From: Fibrobacterales bacterium Fibro_02
Lineage (GTDB): Bacteria > Fibrobacterota > Fibrobacteria > Fibrobacterales > Fibrobacteraceae
Assembly (NCBI GenBank): GCA_001603905.1
Contig: LVAE01000008.1
Location: 18,709-82,708, forward strand
Direction: 5' to 3'
DNA length: 64,000 bases
The translations under genes and the position numbers were made by a program. This document shows positions 32,889 through 43,700 of this stretch, piece by piece. The notes beneath the pieces are model-generated. The model did no database searches. It saw only the letters and a program-made list of their open reading frames with translations, and was not told the origin of the DNA. The stretch's first letter is position 1; each line of letters opens with the position of its first letter.

Positions 32889-34844
32889 ATGACAAATTTA
32901 CCGCTTTGGATTATTCCTCTTTTCCCGCTCCTGGGAACGATTCTGCTTGGTACCGTAGCCGTTGTCTCGTCGGGTAGCAAGAAGGGTCCTTCCGAAGGTT
33001 TCGTGGGCGCCCTCTCGGTGTTGTTCCCGGCGCTTTCGTTCGTGAGTGTCGTGTTGCTTGCTTTCGGCATGCCCGAAGAAGGCATCCGCCAGACGCTCTG
33101 CAACTGGATCGACATCCCTATGCTCAAGGTCAATATCGGATTCCTGTTCGATGGCCTCTCTCGAGTGATGCTCCTGTTCGTGACCGGTATCGGTTCGCTC
33201 ATCGCTCTGTACTCGATTGGTTACATGCACGGTGATCGCGGCTTTACCCGCTTCTTCGCCTACATTAACCTGTTCCTGTTCAGCATGATTGTGCTGGTGC
33301 TTTCCGACAGTCTGCTGCTCACCTTCCTCGGTTGGGAAGGCGTGGGCCTCTGCTCCTACCTGCTGATCGGTTTCTGGAACCACGACCTCAACAACTGCAA
33401 GGCCGCTAACAAGGCCTTCATCGTGAACCGCGTGGGCGATATCGGCTTTTTGCTCGGTATGCTTTGCCTCGCTACTCTCGGTGGCTCCGCCATTCTCAAC
33501 TACGATGCTCTGAACAAGTTCATCGAGATGCTGATTGCCGGCGGACACGTGGAACTGGCGACTCCGATTATCGCGATTGCGGGTCTTCTGTTCTTCGTGG
33601 GTTGCACCGGTAAGTCTGCCCAGATTCCTCTCCTTACCTGGCTCCCGGATGCCATGGCGGGTCCGACTCCCGTGTCTGCGCTTATCCACGCTGCAACCAT
33701 GGTGACCTCCGGTGTCTACCTGCTTGCTCGTCTTAGCCGCATGTTCTCGGTGATTCCGGAAGTCCTGATGATTGTCCTGATTGTCGGTATGCTCACCGCT
33801 TTCTGGGCGGCTGTCGCAGGCCTCTTCCAGAACGACATCAAGAAGGTGCTTGCCTACTCCACGATTTCCCAGCTCGGTTACATGTTCATGGCGGCGGGCG
33901 CCTCTGCTTATGACGCCTCGATCTTCCATGTGTTCACTCACGCCTTCTTCAAGGCGGCCCTCTTCCTCGGTGCTGGTGCCGTGATTCACGCGCTCGCTGG
34001 CGAACAGGATATGCGCCGCATGGGTGGCCTCATCAAGAAGACCCCTGTTACCGCTTGCGTAATGATCTTTGCGTTCCTCGCCATTATCGGCTTCCCGGGC
34101 TTTGCCGGTTTCTGGTCCAAGGACCTGATTCTGGAACGCCTCTACACGAATGCCCCGTTCGGTGAGTTCTTCTACGGCGTTGGCCTCTTGACGGCTGTCA
34201 TTACGGCTGTCTACATGGGTCGCCTGATTATCATGACCTTCTTCGGTGAATACCGCGGTCCCAAGGAAAAGGAAGCTCACATTCACGAAGCTCCGGCCTG
34301 CATGCTTTTCCCGATGGTGATTCTCGCTGTCGGTGCCGTGTTTGCCGGTTACCTGTGGGCCGATTCGCTCGGCATCAAGTTCTTCGAAGGGACGCTCGCC
34401 CCGGTGGTGGGTGTCGCCCAGGACTTTGTTGTGGGCAAGCTCGCTGTTGCCCACGTGAACCCGATGGCCTTTGCCTGCTTCGGCACGGCGGCGGCTCTTC
34501 TCGGTATGTTTATCGCTTATGCAATTTACGGAACCAAGCGTCTGCCGCGCTTGCACGCCAAGTGGGGGAGCGCCCCCGAAGGCTTCAAGGCCGACTGGAC
34601 GTTCTTCTTTGACTACATCCATTCCATCTTTATCGTGATGTTCAAGGCGGCTGCCTTCGTGGCCGATGTCTTCGTCGATAAGGTCCTGCAGGCGATTCAA
34701 TGGACGATTGGCGCCATTGCCGAAATCGTGGGCGACGGAGTCAGCTCTTTCCAGGCTCGCAAGGTGCGTGTGCAGCTTACGCTTAGCCTGGTGGGTCTCG
34801 TTGCGCTCACTGCTGTTGTTCTTCTGACTGGAGGTTTGTTCTAA
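32889..34844 (+). CDS. nuoL: NADH-quinone oxidoreductase subunit L
   Basis: 651 aa antiporter-like proton-pumping subunit, full length. LGWEGVGLCSYLLIGFW, GKSAQIPLLTWLPDAMAGPTPVSALIHAATMVT and KKVLAYSTISQLGYMF are characteristic. It is followed by nuoM with a one-base overlap. Confidence 0.95.
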   Translation: MTNLPLWIIPLFPLLGTILLGTVAVVSSGSKKGPSEGFVGALSVLFPALSFVSVVLLAFGMPEEGIRQTLCNWIDIPMLKVNIGFLFDGLSRVMLLFVTGIGSLIALYSIGYMHGDRGFTRFFAYINLFLFSMIVLVLSDSLLLTFLGWEGVGLCSYLLIGFWNHDLNNCKAANKAFIVNRVGDIGFLLGMLCLATLGGSAILNYDALNKFIEMLIAGGHVELATPIIAIAGLLFFVGCTGKSAQIPLLTWLPDAMAGPTPVSALIHAATMVTSGVYLLARLSRMFSVIPEVLMIVLIVGMLTAFWAAVAGLFQNDIKKVLAYSTISQLGYMFMAAGASAYDASIFHVFTHAFFKAALFLGAGAVIHALAGEQDMRRMGGLIKKTPVTACVMIFAFLAIIGFPGFAGFWSKDLILERLYTNAPFGEFFYGVGLLTAVITAVYMGRLIIMTFFGEYRGPKEKEAHIHEAPACMLFPMVILAVGAVFAGYLWADSLGIKFFEGTLAPVVGVAQDFVVGKLAVAHVNPMAFACFGTAAALLGMFIAYAIYGTKRLPRLHAKWGSAPEGFKADWTFFFDYIHSIFIVMFKAAAFVADVFVDKVLQAIQWTIGAIAEIVGDGVSSFQARKVRVQLTLSLVGLVALTAVVLLTGGLF

Positions 34845-36571
34845 TGCTTTTGCATCTCCTTGTCTTAGCACCGTTTGTCGCCGCAGTCCTGATGGCTGCG
34901 ACTTCCAAGGAAGACCCGAAGTCTTCTTCTAGACTTGCGTTCCTTTTCGGTTATGCCTTCGTAGCGCTGTCGATTGCCCTGATTGCGAGTGGCAACCAGG
35001 CGACCGAGGCTATCGAATGGTTCCACATTCCTGGCGCGAAGGGTTCTGTCTATTACTACCTGTATAGCCACGGACTGGGTGCCTGGATGGTGCTTCTGTC
35101 GACGTCGCTTTCGCTGGTGGCCTTGATGACGGCCCGCAACACGCTCGACACGAACTACCGTAATTTCGCCATCGGTATCTTTGCCTTGATGGGCGCAATG
35201 AACGGAACCTTCCTCGCTGCCGATGCCGTGCTGTTCTTCTTCTTCTTCGAAGCCATGGTGATTCCTGCTGCGATCCTGATTGCCGCCTATGGCGGAAAGG
35301 AACGCACGAAGGCTGCGATGACGTTCGCGATCTACACACTGGTGGGTTCTGCCCCGATGATGGTTGCCCTTTGGTACCTCGTGACGGTGGCGGACAATTC
35401 CCTGGTGCTTTCGCTTGCTGTCGCTCTCCAGAATCTGGATCCTGCGATGCAGTCGACGCTTCTCGCTTGCTTCCTGCTCGCCTTTATGGTGAAAACCCCG
35501 ATTTTCCCGTTCCACGGCTGGCAGGCGATTACCTATGCTGAAGCTCCGGCTCCGCTTTCGGCTATCCTTACGGGTGCCATGAGTAAGGCGGGCGTGTTCG
35601 GCTTTATCGCCTGGATTCTTCCGATTTTCCCGCTCTCGATGGAATGGGTTGATGCCATGATGTGGCTTGGCCTCTTGACGGCTGTTTATGGCGCCATGCT
35701 TGCATTCCGTGCGATGGACGGCAAGAAGCTCTTGGCCTATAGCTCCATGGGTCATTTGGGGCTTGCTGTGGCGGGCGTGTTCAGCCTTTCCGAATCGATG
35801 CTCCCTGCAGTGCTCGTGCTCCTGGTGGCTCACGGTCTCAGCGCCGGTGCCCAGTTCTACCTGATGGGTATTGCCGAACGCTTTGCGGGTACTCGCGATA
35901 TCGAACAGCTCGGTGGCCTTGCCAAGCGTAACCCTGTGTTCGGTTCGCTGTTCGGCTTTGTGGCTGTGCTTTCTCTTGCGGTTCCGGGAACAGCTGGATT
36001 TGTCGGTGAATTTACGGTGCTCATGTCCCTGTGGGATATGGGGCCGCTTCCTGCCCTGGTCGCAGGTCTTTGCCTGATTCTTTCTGCCGCCTACATGCTG
36101 CGCTTTGTGCAGAAGGTTATTTTCGGTACGCCCGCCCGCCAGTACGAAGACGGCAAGCGCATGACCGCTCTCGAAGGCTCTTCGATTGGCGTCATGGGTG
36201 TCTTGCTCCTGGTGTTCGGTATGCATCCGGCTTTCATTACCAACGCTCTCCAGCTCTTTGACGAAAACGCCGTGCAGGAGATGAACAAGGTTTCTCATCC
36301 GGAAACGGCTCCGGTGGAATCTTCGACAGTCGAAGCTCCTGCCGACGTGGTGGACGATGCGACTGCTGACGAAAATGTCGCTGCCGTGGCGCAGCCCATG
36401 ACCGAAGAGGACCTGCGACAGCTCGATTCCAACTTGAAGGCAAACGGCTTTAGCGACGAAGAACGCGCTTCGCTGATTGCCCAGCTCAAGGCGATGAGCG
36501 AAAGCGAAGTTGCCGAAGCTCCTGAACAAAACGAGGCCACAGCAAACGAGGAGGCTTCTGAAAATGAGTAA
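34844..36571 (+). CDS. nuoM: NADH-quinone oxidoreductase subunit M with acidic tail
   Basis: 575 aa antiporter-like subunit: FFFFEAMVIPAAILIAAYG, KTPIFPFHGWQAITYAEAP and KKLLAYSSMGHLG. After the last membrane helix (near residue 480) comes an acidic, Ala/Glu-rich soluble tail of about 90 residues (APADVVDDATADENVAA) with a short helical motif (DLRQLDSNLKANGFSDEER). This tail is not part of ordinary NuoM. Confidence 0.93.
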   Translation: MLLHLLVLAPFVAAVLMAATSKEDPKSSSRLAFLFGYAFVALSIALIASGNQATEAIEWFHIPGAKGSVYYYLYSHGLGAWMVLLSTSLSLVALMTARNTLDTNYRNFAIGIFALMGAMNGTFLAADAVLFFFFFEAMVIPAAILIAAYGGKERTKAAMTFAIYTLVGSAPMMVALWYLVTVADNSLVLSLAVALQNLDPAMQSTLLACFLLAFMVKTPIFPFHGWQAITYAEAPAPLSAILTGAMSKAGVFGFIAWILPIFPLSMEWVDAMMWLGLLTAVYGAMLAFRAMDGKKLLAYSSMGHLGLAVAGVFSLSESMLPAVLVLLVAHGLSAGAQFYLMGIAERFAGTRDIEQLGGLAKRNPVFGSLFGFVAVLSLAVPGTAGFVGEFTVLMSLWDMGPLPALVAGLCLILSAAYMLRFVQKVIFGTPARQYEDGKRMTALEGSSIGVMGVLLLVFGMHPAFITNALQLFDENAVQEMNKVSHPETAPVESSTVEAPADVVDDATADENVAAVAQPMTEEDLRQLDSNLKANGFSDEERASLIAQLKAMSESEVAEAPEQNEATANEEASENE

Positions 36572-38036
36572 TATCGTGAATCTCTTGCCCGTAATTCTGG
36601 TCGCGGTCGGTGCCCTCGTGACGCTCGCCGCAGAACCGTTCATCAAGGACGACAACAAGCACAAGGTGCTTCCGTGGGTGGCAAGCCTCTTTGTCGTGCT
36701 CGGTGCTGGTGCCTATTACCTCACGACGAACGACACCTTTATGAACCTGTACGCCATGGACCCGATCCGTCGCGTGCTCGGCATCGCGATTGTCCTGTGT
36801 GCGTTCCTCGGTGTTGCCGGTCTCCAGTGGACTCTCGGTCACGAGAAGTTCAAGGGTGGCGAAGCTTATGGCCTGTTGCTGCTTGCAACATGCGGTGCCC
36901 TGCTCATGACGCAGGCAATCGATTTTCTCGCCCTCTACCTGGGTATGGAACTTGCGAGCTTCCCGATTTATGCCCTGGTGGGTCTCCGTCGCAAGGACAT
37001 CAATGCGAACGAAGGTGCTTTCAAGTACTTCGTTTCGGGTGCGGTGTTCAGCACGATTTTCCTGTACGGCGTGGCACTCGTTTACGGTGCTACCGGTTCG
37101 ACGCATATCTTTGCCGCTGTTATCGCGGGTCGCGGTATGCTTTACGGTATGGGCATTTTCCTCGCCCTGTTTGCGCTCCTGTTTAAGGCGGGTGCCGCTC
37201 CGGTTCATTTCTGGGTGGCCGACGTCTATACGGGTGCCTCTGTCGCGGTGACGGGCTTTATGGCCGCAGTCGTCAAGGTCGGCGCACTTGCTGCCCTGGG
37301 AACCCTCTGGCTTGGCTCCATGGTCACACGCATCGGCTCTGCTCCGGCATGGAACCTGGCCGAACAGGTGACGATTCATAGCGAAAACAAGAGCCTGTTC
37401 TATGTGATCGTGGTGGTGTCGGTGCTTTCGATGGCAATCGGCGCTTTCGGCGGTCTCGCCCAGAAGTCCATCCGCCGAATCATGGCTTACTCCGCCGTGA
37501 TGAATGCGGGCTTTATCGTGATTGGCCTGTTGCTTCCGGACTATGCTGCCGAAGGCACTGTGCAGTTGGGTGCAATGTACTACTTCCTGATTACTTATGC
37601 GGTCGGTAGCGCAGGTGCCCTGACGGGTATCGCATTCCTCGCCGGTAAGGAAGACAAGAAGGAAACCCTCGACGATATCCGCGGCCGTGGCCGTAAGCAC
37701 TCCTACGTGGCGCTCGCAACGTCGGTCTGCTTGGCAAGCCTTGCGGGTATGCCGCCCGTTGCCGGTTTCCTCGCCAAGTTCTCGCTCTTCACGGACGCCC
37801 TTGCCGGCGGACTCGGAATCATTGCAGCGATTGCTTTCGGTCTTTCGCTCGTGGCGGCGGTGTTCTACCTGCGCATCGCCTTCGTGCTCTTCATGCCGCC
37901 CAAGGCAGAATGTGAATGCAAGTGCTGCTGCAAGGACAATTCCATGTACGTTTACCTGCTCCGCTTCGGCGTGACGGTTGCCGCCCTTGCGCTCGTCGTG
38001 ATCGGCATCTTCCCGAAGCTTGCACTGATTGAGTAA
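36564..38036 (+). CDS. nuoN: NADH-quinone oxidoreductase subunit N
   Basis: ATG 36564 (MSNIVNLLPV) overlaps nuoM by 8 bp; the track start 36510 is too early. 490 aa, antiporter-like: LALYLGMELASFPIYALVG, KAGAAPVHFWVADVYTGA and RRIMAYSAVMNAGFI. Near the C-terminus an unusual cysteine cluster (AECECKCCCKDN) sits in the loop before the last membrane helix. A terminator 29 bp later ends the operon. Confidence 0.94.
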   Translation: MSNIVNLLPVILVAVGALVTLAAEPFIKDDNKHKVLPWVASLFVVLGAGAYYLTTNDTFMNLYAMDPIRRVLGIAIVLCAFLGVAGLQWTLGHEKFKGGEAYGLLLLATCGALLMTQAIDFLALYLGMELASFPIYALVGLRRKDINANEGAFKYFVSGAVFSTIFLYGVALVYGATGSTHIFAAVIAGRGMLYGMGIFLALFALLFKAGAAPVHFWVADVYTGASVAVTGFMAAVVKVGALAALGTLWLGSMVTRIGSAPAWNLAEQVTIHSENKSLFYVIVVVSVLSMAIGAFGGLAQKSIRRIMAYSAVMNAGFIVIGLLLPDYAAEGTVQLGAMYYFLITYAVGSAGALTGIAFLAGKEDKKETLDDIRGRGRKHSYVALATSVCLASLAGMPPVAGFLAKFSLFTDALAGGLGIIAAIAFGLSLVAAVFYLRIAFVLFMPPKAECECKCCCKDNSMYVYLLRFGVTVAALALVVIGIFPKLALIE

Positions 38037-38064
38037 TATCAGTCGAAAAACCCAACTTTAAAAA

Positions 38065-38096
38065 AGGAGAATGCCACGAGGCATTCTTCTTTTTTT
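38065..38096 (+). terminator. Terminator of the nuo operon
   Basis: AGGAGAATGCC and GGCATTCTTCT pair over 11 bp around an ACGA loop, then a T-tract. The A-rich left flank could also serve the opposing pflA transcript. Confidence 0.88.
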
Positions 38097-38161
38097 ATGA
38101 GAAACGTATGATGAATCGCGTAGGGCGCTTAAGTTCTGTAATTGTTTAGCGGCTTTGGCGA

Positions 38162-38890
38162 TTAACCTTCCAGGATCTTTTTCGCGTGGGCGATGCGTTC
38201 GGGGCTGGGGGACTTCGTGTCTTTCAGGGCGTAGTCGATACCGAGTTGCTGGTACTTGGCGAGTGCGAGCGAATGGTAGGGGAGCACTTCGACCTTTTGG
38301 ACATTGTGCAGAGTTTGGATAAATTCACGGGTGCGTTCCAGGTAGTCGTCGTTGTCGCTGATGCCCGGCACGAGTACGTGGCGGATCCAGATGGGCTTGC
38401 CGATTTCGTCGAGGTAACGGAACATGTCCAGGTTATGCTCGATGGGGTGGCCCGTCAGTTTCTTGTGCTCTGCAGGGTCAATAATTTTGAGGTCAACGAG
38501 CAGCAGGTCGGTGGACTTCATGAGCCGTTCGAACTTGCCGAAGAAAGGCTCATTACGAACAAAGTTTACGCCCGACGTGTCAATGCAGGTGTGGACGCCT
38601 GCCGCCTTGGCCGCCTCGAAGAATTCGATGAGAAAATCCATCTGCATCAGGGGCTCGCCGCCGCTTACGGTGATGCCGCCGTCTTTACCCCAGTAGCTCT
38701 TGTAGCGGAGAGCCTTTTTCAGAAGGTCGTTGGCTGAAATGTCGAAAGCTTCTTCGCCCTTGAAGTCCCAGGTTTCAGGATTGTGGCAGAAAAGGCAGCG
38801 CATGGGGCAACCCTGCGTGAACACGACGAAGCGTACTCCGGGGCCGTCCACGGAGCCGAAAGTTTCCAGTTTGTTGATGCGTCCGAGCAT
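38162..38890 (-). CDS. pflA: Pyruvate formate-lyase activating enzyme
   Basis: The family start MLGRINKLETFGSVDGPGVR maps to ATG 38890, so the track's 39094 start is too long; 242 aa results. The radical SAM motif is CPMRCLFC (C28, C32, C35), with PETW, the GGE motif (VSGGEPLMQ) and a normal C-terminus. It makes the glycyl radical on pyruvate formate-lyase under anaerobic conditions. The partner pfl gene is not in this window. Divergent from rimP. Confidence 0.9.
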   Translation of the reverse strand: MLGRINKLETFGSVDGPGVRFVVFTQGCPMRCLFCHNPETWDFKGEEAFDISANDLLKKALRYKSYWGKDGGITVSGGEPLMQMDFLIEFFEAAKAAGVHTCIDTSGVNFVRNEPFFGKFERLMKSTDLLLVDLKIIDPAEHKKLTGHPIEHNLDMFRYLDEIGKPIWIRHVLVPGISDNDDYLERTREFIQTLHNVQKVEVLPYHSLALAKYQQLGIDYALKDTKSPSPERIAHAKKILEG

Positions 38891-39069
38891 AGCGTTATTC
38901 CATTTTTCCCGCAAAGTTAAAAAAAGAGCCCGTTTTGCGCAATGGCGGTTGCCCGAGTGCGAAAAAAATTCTCTATTTGGACTTGTACTGACGTTCGTGG
39001 GTGCGATTTGGGCTTGAACGAGCCGACTTCGGACCCGTCCGCGAACGCCGTTTGTTATACGAGGTCTAT

Positions 39070-39516
39070 TTGGTAGCCCAGAAGTTGGATACACTCATCG
39101 CCCAGGCCTGCGAGGCCGCCGGCGTTACATTGGTGGAACAGGATATGTTCCGCGCAGGCAAAAGGAAGACTCTGCGCCTTTACATAGACAAGCCCGAAGG
39201 GGTTTCGATTGACGATTGCACGAACGTGAGCCGTCACTTGTCCGATGCGCTGGATGCCGATCCGGATATTATCGAAGGTGCCTACACGCTTGAAGTGTCG
39301 TCGCCGGGGTTGGACCGCCCCTTGAAGTCGGTTGCCGATTTTACCCGCAACATCGGACGATTTGTCCGTGTGACCCGCAGTACCGGTAAGCCGGTGACGG
39401 GTAAGCTGAAGGCTGCGGACGAAGAGAATTTGACGCTCACCCTGAAAGGCAATGCAGGTGACGTGGTCGTGCCCCGTAGCGAAGTGCTCGTGGCAAAAGT
39501 GGATGTACAAATATAA
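39070..39516 (+). CDS. rimP: Ribosome maturation factor RimP
   Basis: TTG 39070 is preferred: GAGG lies 5 nt upstream and it gives the normal length of 148 aa, starting (M)VAQKLDTLIAQACE. The track's GTG 39001 adds 23 unrelated residues. Typical motifs are LRLYIDKPEGVSIDDCTNVSRHLSDALD and YTLEVSSPGLDRPL. It acts in 30S subunit maturation. First gene of the classic rimP-nusA-infB operon. Confidence 0.9.
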   Translation: MVAQKLDTLIAQACEAAGVTLVEQDMFRAGKRKTLRLYIDKPEGVSIDDCTNVSRHLSDALDADPDIIEGAYTLEVSSPGLDRPLKSVADFTRNIGRFVRVTRSTGKPVTGKLKAADEENLTLTLKGNAGDVVVPRSEVLVAKVDVQI

Positions 39517-39528
39517 TTGAGGTCTAAA

Positions 39529-40707
39529 ATGGCTATTAGTAAGAAAGAACCGAAGGTTAACCTGCTCGAAGTGCTGAAAGGTGTCGTCGAAGCCAAGGAT
39601 ATGGATGATTCTGTCGTGCTGAACGCGCTGAAGGAAGCGCTCGTGACGGCGGCCCGCAAGTACCTGCACATCGAAAAGAAGATCGATGTGGATTTCGACA
39701 TGGAAACCAACGAGGTGCATGTCTACCTGCGCGTGGCCGTGGTGGATGACTATCCGGACTACGACCCGAACATGACCGCTGCCGAAGTTGAAAAGCTCGA
39801 CCAGGGTTACATGCTGGTGGAAGAGGCCCGCGACTTCAACGAAGACGCACAGGCCGGTGACTTCCTCGAAATGGAAATTCCTATTTCCGCCTTCGGTCGC
39901 CAGGCTATCCAGACTGCAAAGCAGCTCTTGAACCAGCAGATTCGCGATGCCGAACGCCAGAAGATCATGGACACTTACCGTAGCCGTATCGGCTCCATGG
40001 TGAGCGGCGAAGTGCTTCGTCTTGAACAAAGTAACATTATCGTGAAGCTCGGCAAGCAGACCGAAGCGATGATTCCGTTCCGCGAACAGATCAAGCGCGA
40101 ACGCTGGGAACAGGGCAACTCCATCAAGGCCGTGATTGCCCGCGTGGAAGAATCCTCCAAGAACGGTGCCCAGGTGATTCTGTCCCGTGCAAATGGCGAC
40201 TTCCTCAAGGAACTCTTCCGTCAGGAAGTTCCCGAAATTTACGAAGGTACGGTCGAAATCAAGGGCGTTGCCCGCGAACCGGGATTCCGCGCCAAGATTG
40301 CCGTGTACTCCCGTGACGAAAAGATTGATCCGGTCGGCGCTTGCGTCGGCATGAAGGGTGCACGCGTGCAGACGATCGTGCGCGAACTCGGCAACGAACG
40401 TATCGACATCGTGCAGTGGAATCCGGACCTGGATGTGTTCATCCAGCGCGCCCTGACTCCCGCTAACGTCATCAAGCAGATCCACGTGCCCGAAACCCGT
40501 CGCACCGTGGTGATCATCAGCGACGAAAACCTTGCCCTCGCTATCGGCAAGAACGGCCAGAATGTGAAGCTCGCTGCGGAACTCGTGCAGCGTAACCTGG
40601 ATGTGTTCGGCGAAAAGGAATGGTCCGAAAAGGACGACGAGACCAAGGCAAAGATTACGTCTCCGTCGATGGCCGACCTGAACCAGAATCGCAAGGCTGC
40701 TCGCTAA
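39529..40707 (+). CDS. nusA: Transcription termination/antitermination factor NusA
   Basis: ATG 39529 behind TTGAGG; 392 aa. It has an N-terminal RNA-polymerase-binding domain, an S1 domain (GSMVSGEVLRLEQSNIIVKLG), and two KH domains (IDPVGACVGMKGARVQTIVREL; LALAIGKNGQNVKLAAELV). It lacks the C-terminal acidic repeats of E. coli NusA, as in many bacteria. Confidence 0.95.
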   Translation: MAISKKEPKVNLLEVLKGVVEAKDMDDSVVLNALKEALVTAARKYLHIEKKIDVDFDMETNEVHVYLRVAVVDDYPDYDPNMTAAEVEKLDQGYMLVEEARDFNEDAQAGDFLEMEIPISAFGRQAIQTAKQLLNQQIRDAERQKIMDTYRSRIGSMVSGEVLRLEQSNIIVKLGKQTEAMIPFREQIKRERWEQGNSIKAVIARVEESSKNGAQVILSRANGDFLKELFRQEVPEIYEGTVEIKGVAREPGFRAKIAVYSRDEKIDPVGACVGMKGARVQTIVRELGNERIDIVQWNPDLDVFIQRALTPANVIKQIHVPETRRTVVIISDENLALAIGKNGQNVKLAAELVQRNLDVFGEKEWSEKDDETKAKITSPSMADLNQNRKAAR

Positions 40708-40737
40708 TTTTTTAAAAAGGAACATTGGAAGCTATTC

Positions 40738-43700
40738 ATGGCTAATGAAGATCAAATTAAACCAGTAGATTGGGCTGAATCCCACGGCATCAAGGTCGAT
40801 GTCGTGATGAAGCTGCTTCGCGACGCGGGCGTGACTGTCCGTACTCACATGTCCAAGGTGGATGCCGCGGACTACGAGAAGATCGAAGCGGCCGCCGAAA
40901 GCGAACGCCAGAAGGCCGAAGCCCGCAACAAGAACCTGAAAAAGGCGTCTTCCGCCGAAACTTCCAATGCTTCTGATAAGAAGAAAGAGTCCGCTTCGGC
41001 TGGCGAAGGCAAGTTGAAGGTCAAGCTTATCAAGGGCAAGAAGCCGGCGAAACCCGCAACTGCGACTGCAAAGCCCGCTGCTGCTGCCGCCCCCGCTGCT
41101 CCGGCAAAGCCTGCCGCTCCGGCAGCTGCTCCTGCCGCCCCTGCACCCGCTGCGGTAAAGCCTGCTCCGGTTGAAGCTCCGAAGCCCGCTGCTCCGGCAG
41201 CTGCTCCTGCCGCTCCTGCACCCGTTGCAGAAAAGCCTGCACCGGTTGAAGCTCCGAAGCCTGCCGCTCCTGCCGCCGCTCCTGCAGCTCCTGCTGCACC
41301 GGCTCCCAAGGCCGAGGTGAAGCCCGCTGCTCCGGCCGCTCCGGCTGCACCTGCTCCGAAGCCTGCCGCTCCGGCTGCACCTGCCCCGGCAAAGCCCGCA
41401 ATGGTCACGCCCGGCATGGAACTCAAGCAGCCTCCGATGAAGGCCCAGGTGTTCAAGCCCGACGAAGCGATTCTCGCACGTATCAAGAAGTCCCAGCAGC
41501 AGGCCCAGGCCGGTCGCGGTGGTCACCGCAATGGTTCTGGTAACCAGCAGGGCTATACAGGTACTTTTGGCCGTCTTTCGAACAACGGCGACAACCGCAA
41601 TGGCGGACGTCGTAACGACAACCGTGGTGGAAACGGCGGTAATGGGAATAACGGTGGCCGTTCCTTTACAGGCCGCACCGGTGGCTTTACTGGCAGTTCG
41701 ATGCAGGATGCCTTCAACGCTAGCAATGGTGGCGGCCAGGGATTTGGCGGCCAGAACCAGGGCGGTAAGGGCGGAAAGCCGCAGAACGGTCGTCACGGAC
41801 AGAATGACAAGAACCGTCGCGGAAACGGCAAGGACCGTCAGGACCAGCAGAAGGAAATGCAGCAGGAAGCCGTTCGTCAGAACGTTTCCCGCGTGATGGC
41901 CGACCTGTCCAAGAAGCCTGTCAAGAAAGTTTATCGCAAGGAGCATAACGACAATACTTCTGGCGAAGAAAAGAAAATCCTCAAGACTTCCGACTTTATT
42001 ACCGTGGGTGAACTCGCTGGCCTTATGGACCAGATGCCTGCCCGCGTAATCGCGAAGTGCATGGAAATGGGCATGATGGTGACCATCAACGCCCGACTCG
42101 ATTTTGAAACCATCCAGCTCCTGGCCGACGAATTCGGCTACGAAGCCCAGCTGATGGAAGAATACGAAGAAGAAGTGCTCGGCGTGGAAGAGGAATCTTC
42201 CGAGAACCTGAAGCCGCGTCACCCGGTGGTGACGGTGATGGGCCACGTCGACCACGGTAAGACTTCTTTGCTCGACTGGATCCGTAAGACCCACGTGGTG
42301 GCCGGTGAATCGGGCGGCATTACGCAGCACATCGGTGCATACGAAGTCACGACCTCCCAGGGTAAGGTAACCTTCCTCGATACTCCGGGTCACGAAGCGT
42401 TCAGCGCTATGCGTGCTCGTGGTTCCCAGGTGACCGACGTGATCGTGCTTGTGGTCGCTGCTGACTCTATGGTGATGCCGCAGACGGTGGAATCCATTGA
42501 ACTGGCCAAGCGCGAAAAGGTGCCGATGGTCGTCGCAATCACGAAGATCGATCTTCCGACGGCCAACCCCGACAAGATCCGCGCCCAGCTCGCCGAACGC
42601 GGCGTGGAAGTGGAACAGTGGGGCGGCTCTACGAGCTGTATCGAAGTGTCTGCCCGTACGGGTCAGGGCATGAACGATCTTCTGGAAACCTTGGCGCTCG
42701 AAGCCGAAGTGCTCGAACTCAAGGCCAACCCCGACGCACACGCACGCGGTGCCGTGGTCGAATCCAAGCTCGACGTGGGCAAGGGTTCCATGGCGACGAT
42801 TCTCGTGCAGAACGGTACGCTCCATGTGGGTGACCCGTTCGTCTGCGGTATTTACGCAGGTCGTGTACGTGCTATGTTTAACGAACGCGGTGAACAGATG
42901 AAGGAAGCTCCTCCGTCTTCTCCGTGTCAGGTGCTCGGCTTCGACGGTACTCCGCAGGCCGGTGACGACCTGATTGTGGTCGAAGACGAAAAGACCGCAC
43001 GCGAAATTGCTTCCAAGCGCCGTATGGCTGCTCGTGAACGCGACCTTCGCGCCCGTAAGACCGTGTCCTTGGAAAACTCCTTCAACGAAAAGAAGGAAGG
43101 CAAGCTTTCTGAACTCAACCTTATCGTCAAGGCCGACGTGGGCGGTTCTGCCGAAGCTCTTGCCGCAAGCCTCGAAAAGCTTACCAATAAGGAAGTCCGC
43201 GTCAATATCATCCGCAAGGGTGTGGGTACCATTACGGAATCCGATATTCTCTTGGCGACGACCGCTTCTGCAATCATTATTTCCTTCCACTTGATGCCGT
43301 CGCTCTCTATCCGCGAAATGGCAGAAAAGGAAGGCATCGAAATCCGCAACTACCGAGTGATTTACGACTGTATCGAAGATATCACGAACGCTGTGGAAGG
43401 CCTCCTCAAGCCGACACTCCGCGAGGAACTCTCCGGCGAAGCCGAAATCCGCCAGGTGTTCAAGATTCCGAAGATCGGTCTCATCGCAGGCTGTATGGTT
43501 ACCGACGGCGAAGTCGACCGTACGAGCCATGTGCGCGTGTACCGCAATGGCGTGGAACTCGGTACGACCGTGGTCCAGTCCTTGAAGCGCATGAAGGACG
43601 ACGTCAAGTCTGTCGCTCGTGGCTTTGAATGCGGTATCGGCCTTAAGGGTTACGAAGACATCAAGGAAGGCGATAGCTTGATCTTCTTCAAGGAAATCAA

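Noticed and set aside
32898-34871. 657-aa and other long minus ORFs opposite the nuo genes
   Set aside because: Shadow frames produced by codon bias in nuoL and neighbours; His/Glu/Arg-rich, without motifs or ribosome sites.
39001-39069. Longer RimP start in the track
   Set aside because: The extra 23 residues do not match the family, and TTG 39070 has a well-placed GAGG.
41110-41405. Repeat array as a CRISPR candidate
   Set aside because: The period is 75 bp without unique spacers and it encodes a Pro/Ala linker within infB.
40732-43530. 932-aa minus-strand ORF opposite infB
   Set aside because: Shadow frame; Ser/Arg/Gly repeats in its translation arise from the reverse of the Ala/Pro/Gly codons in infB.
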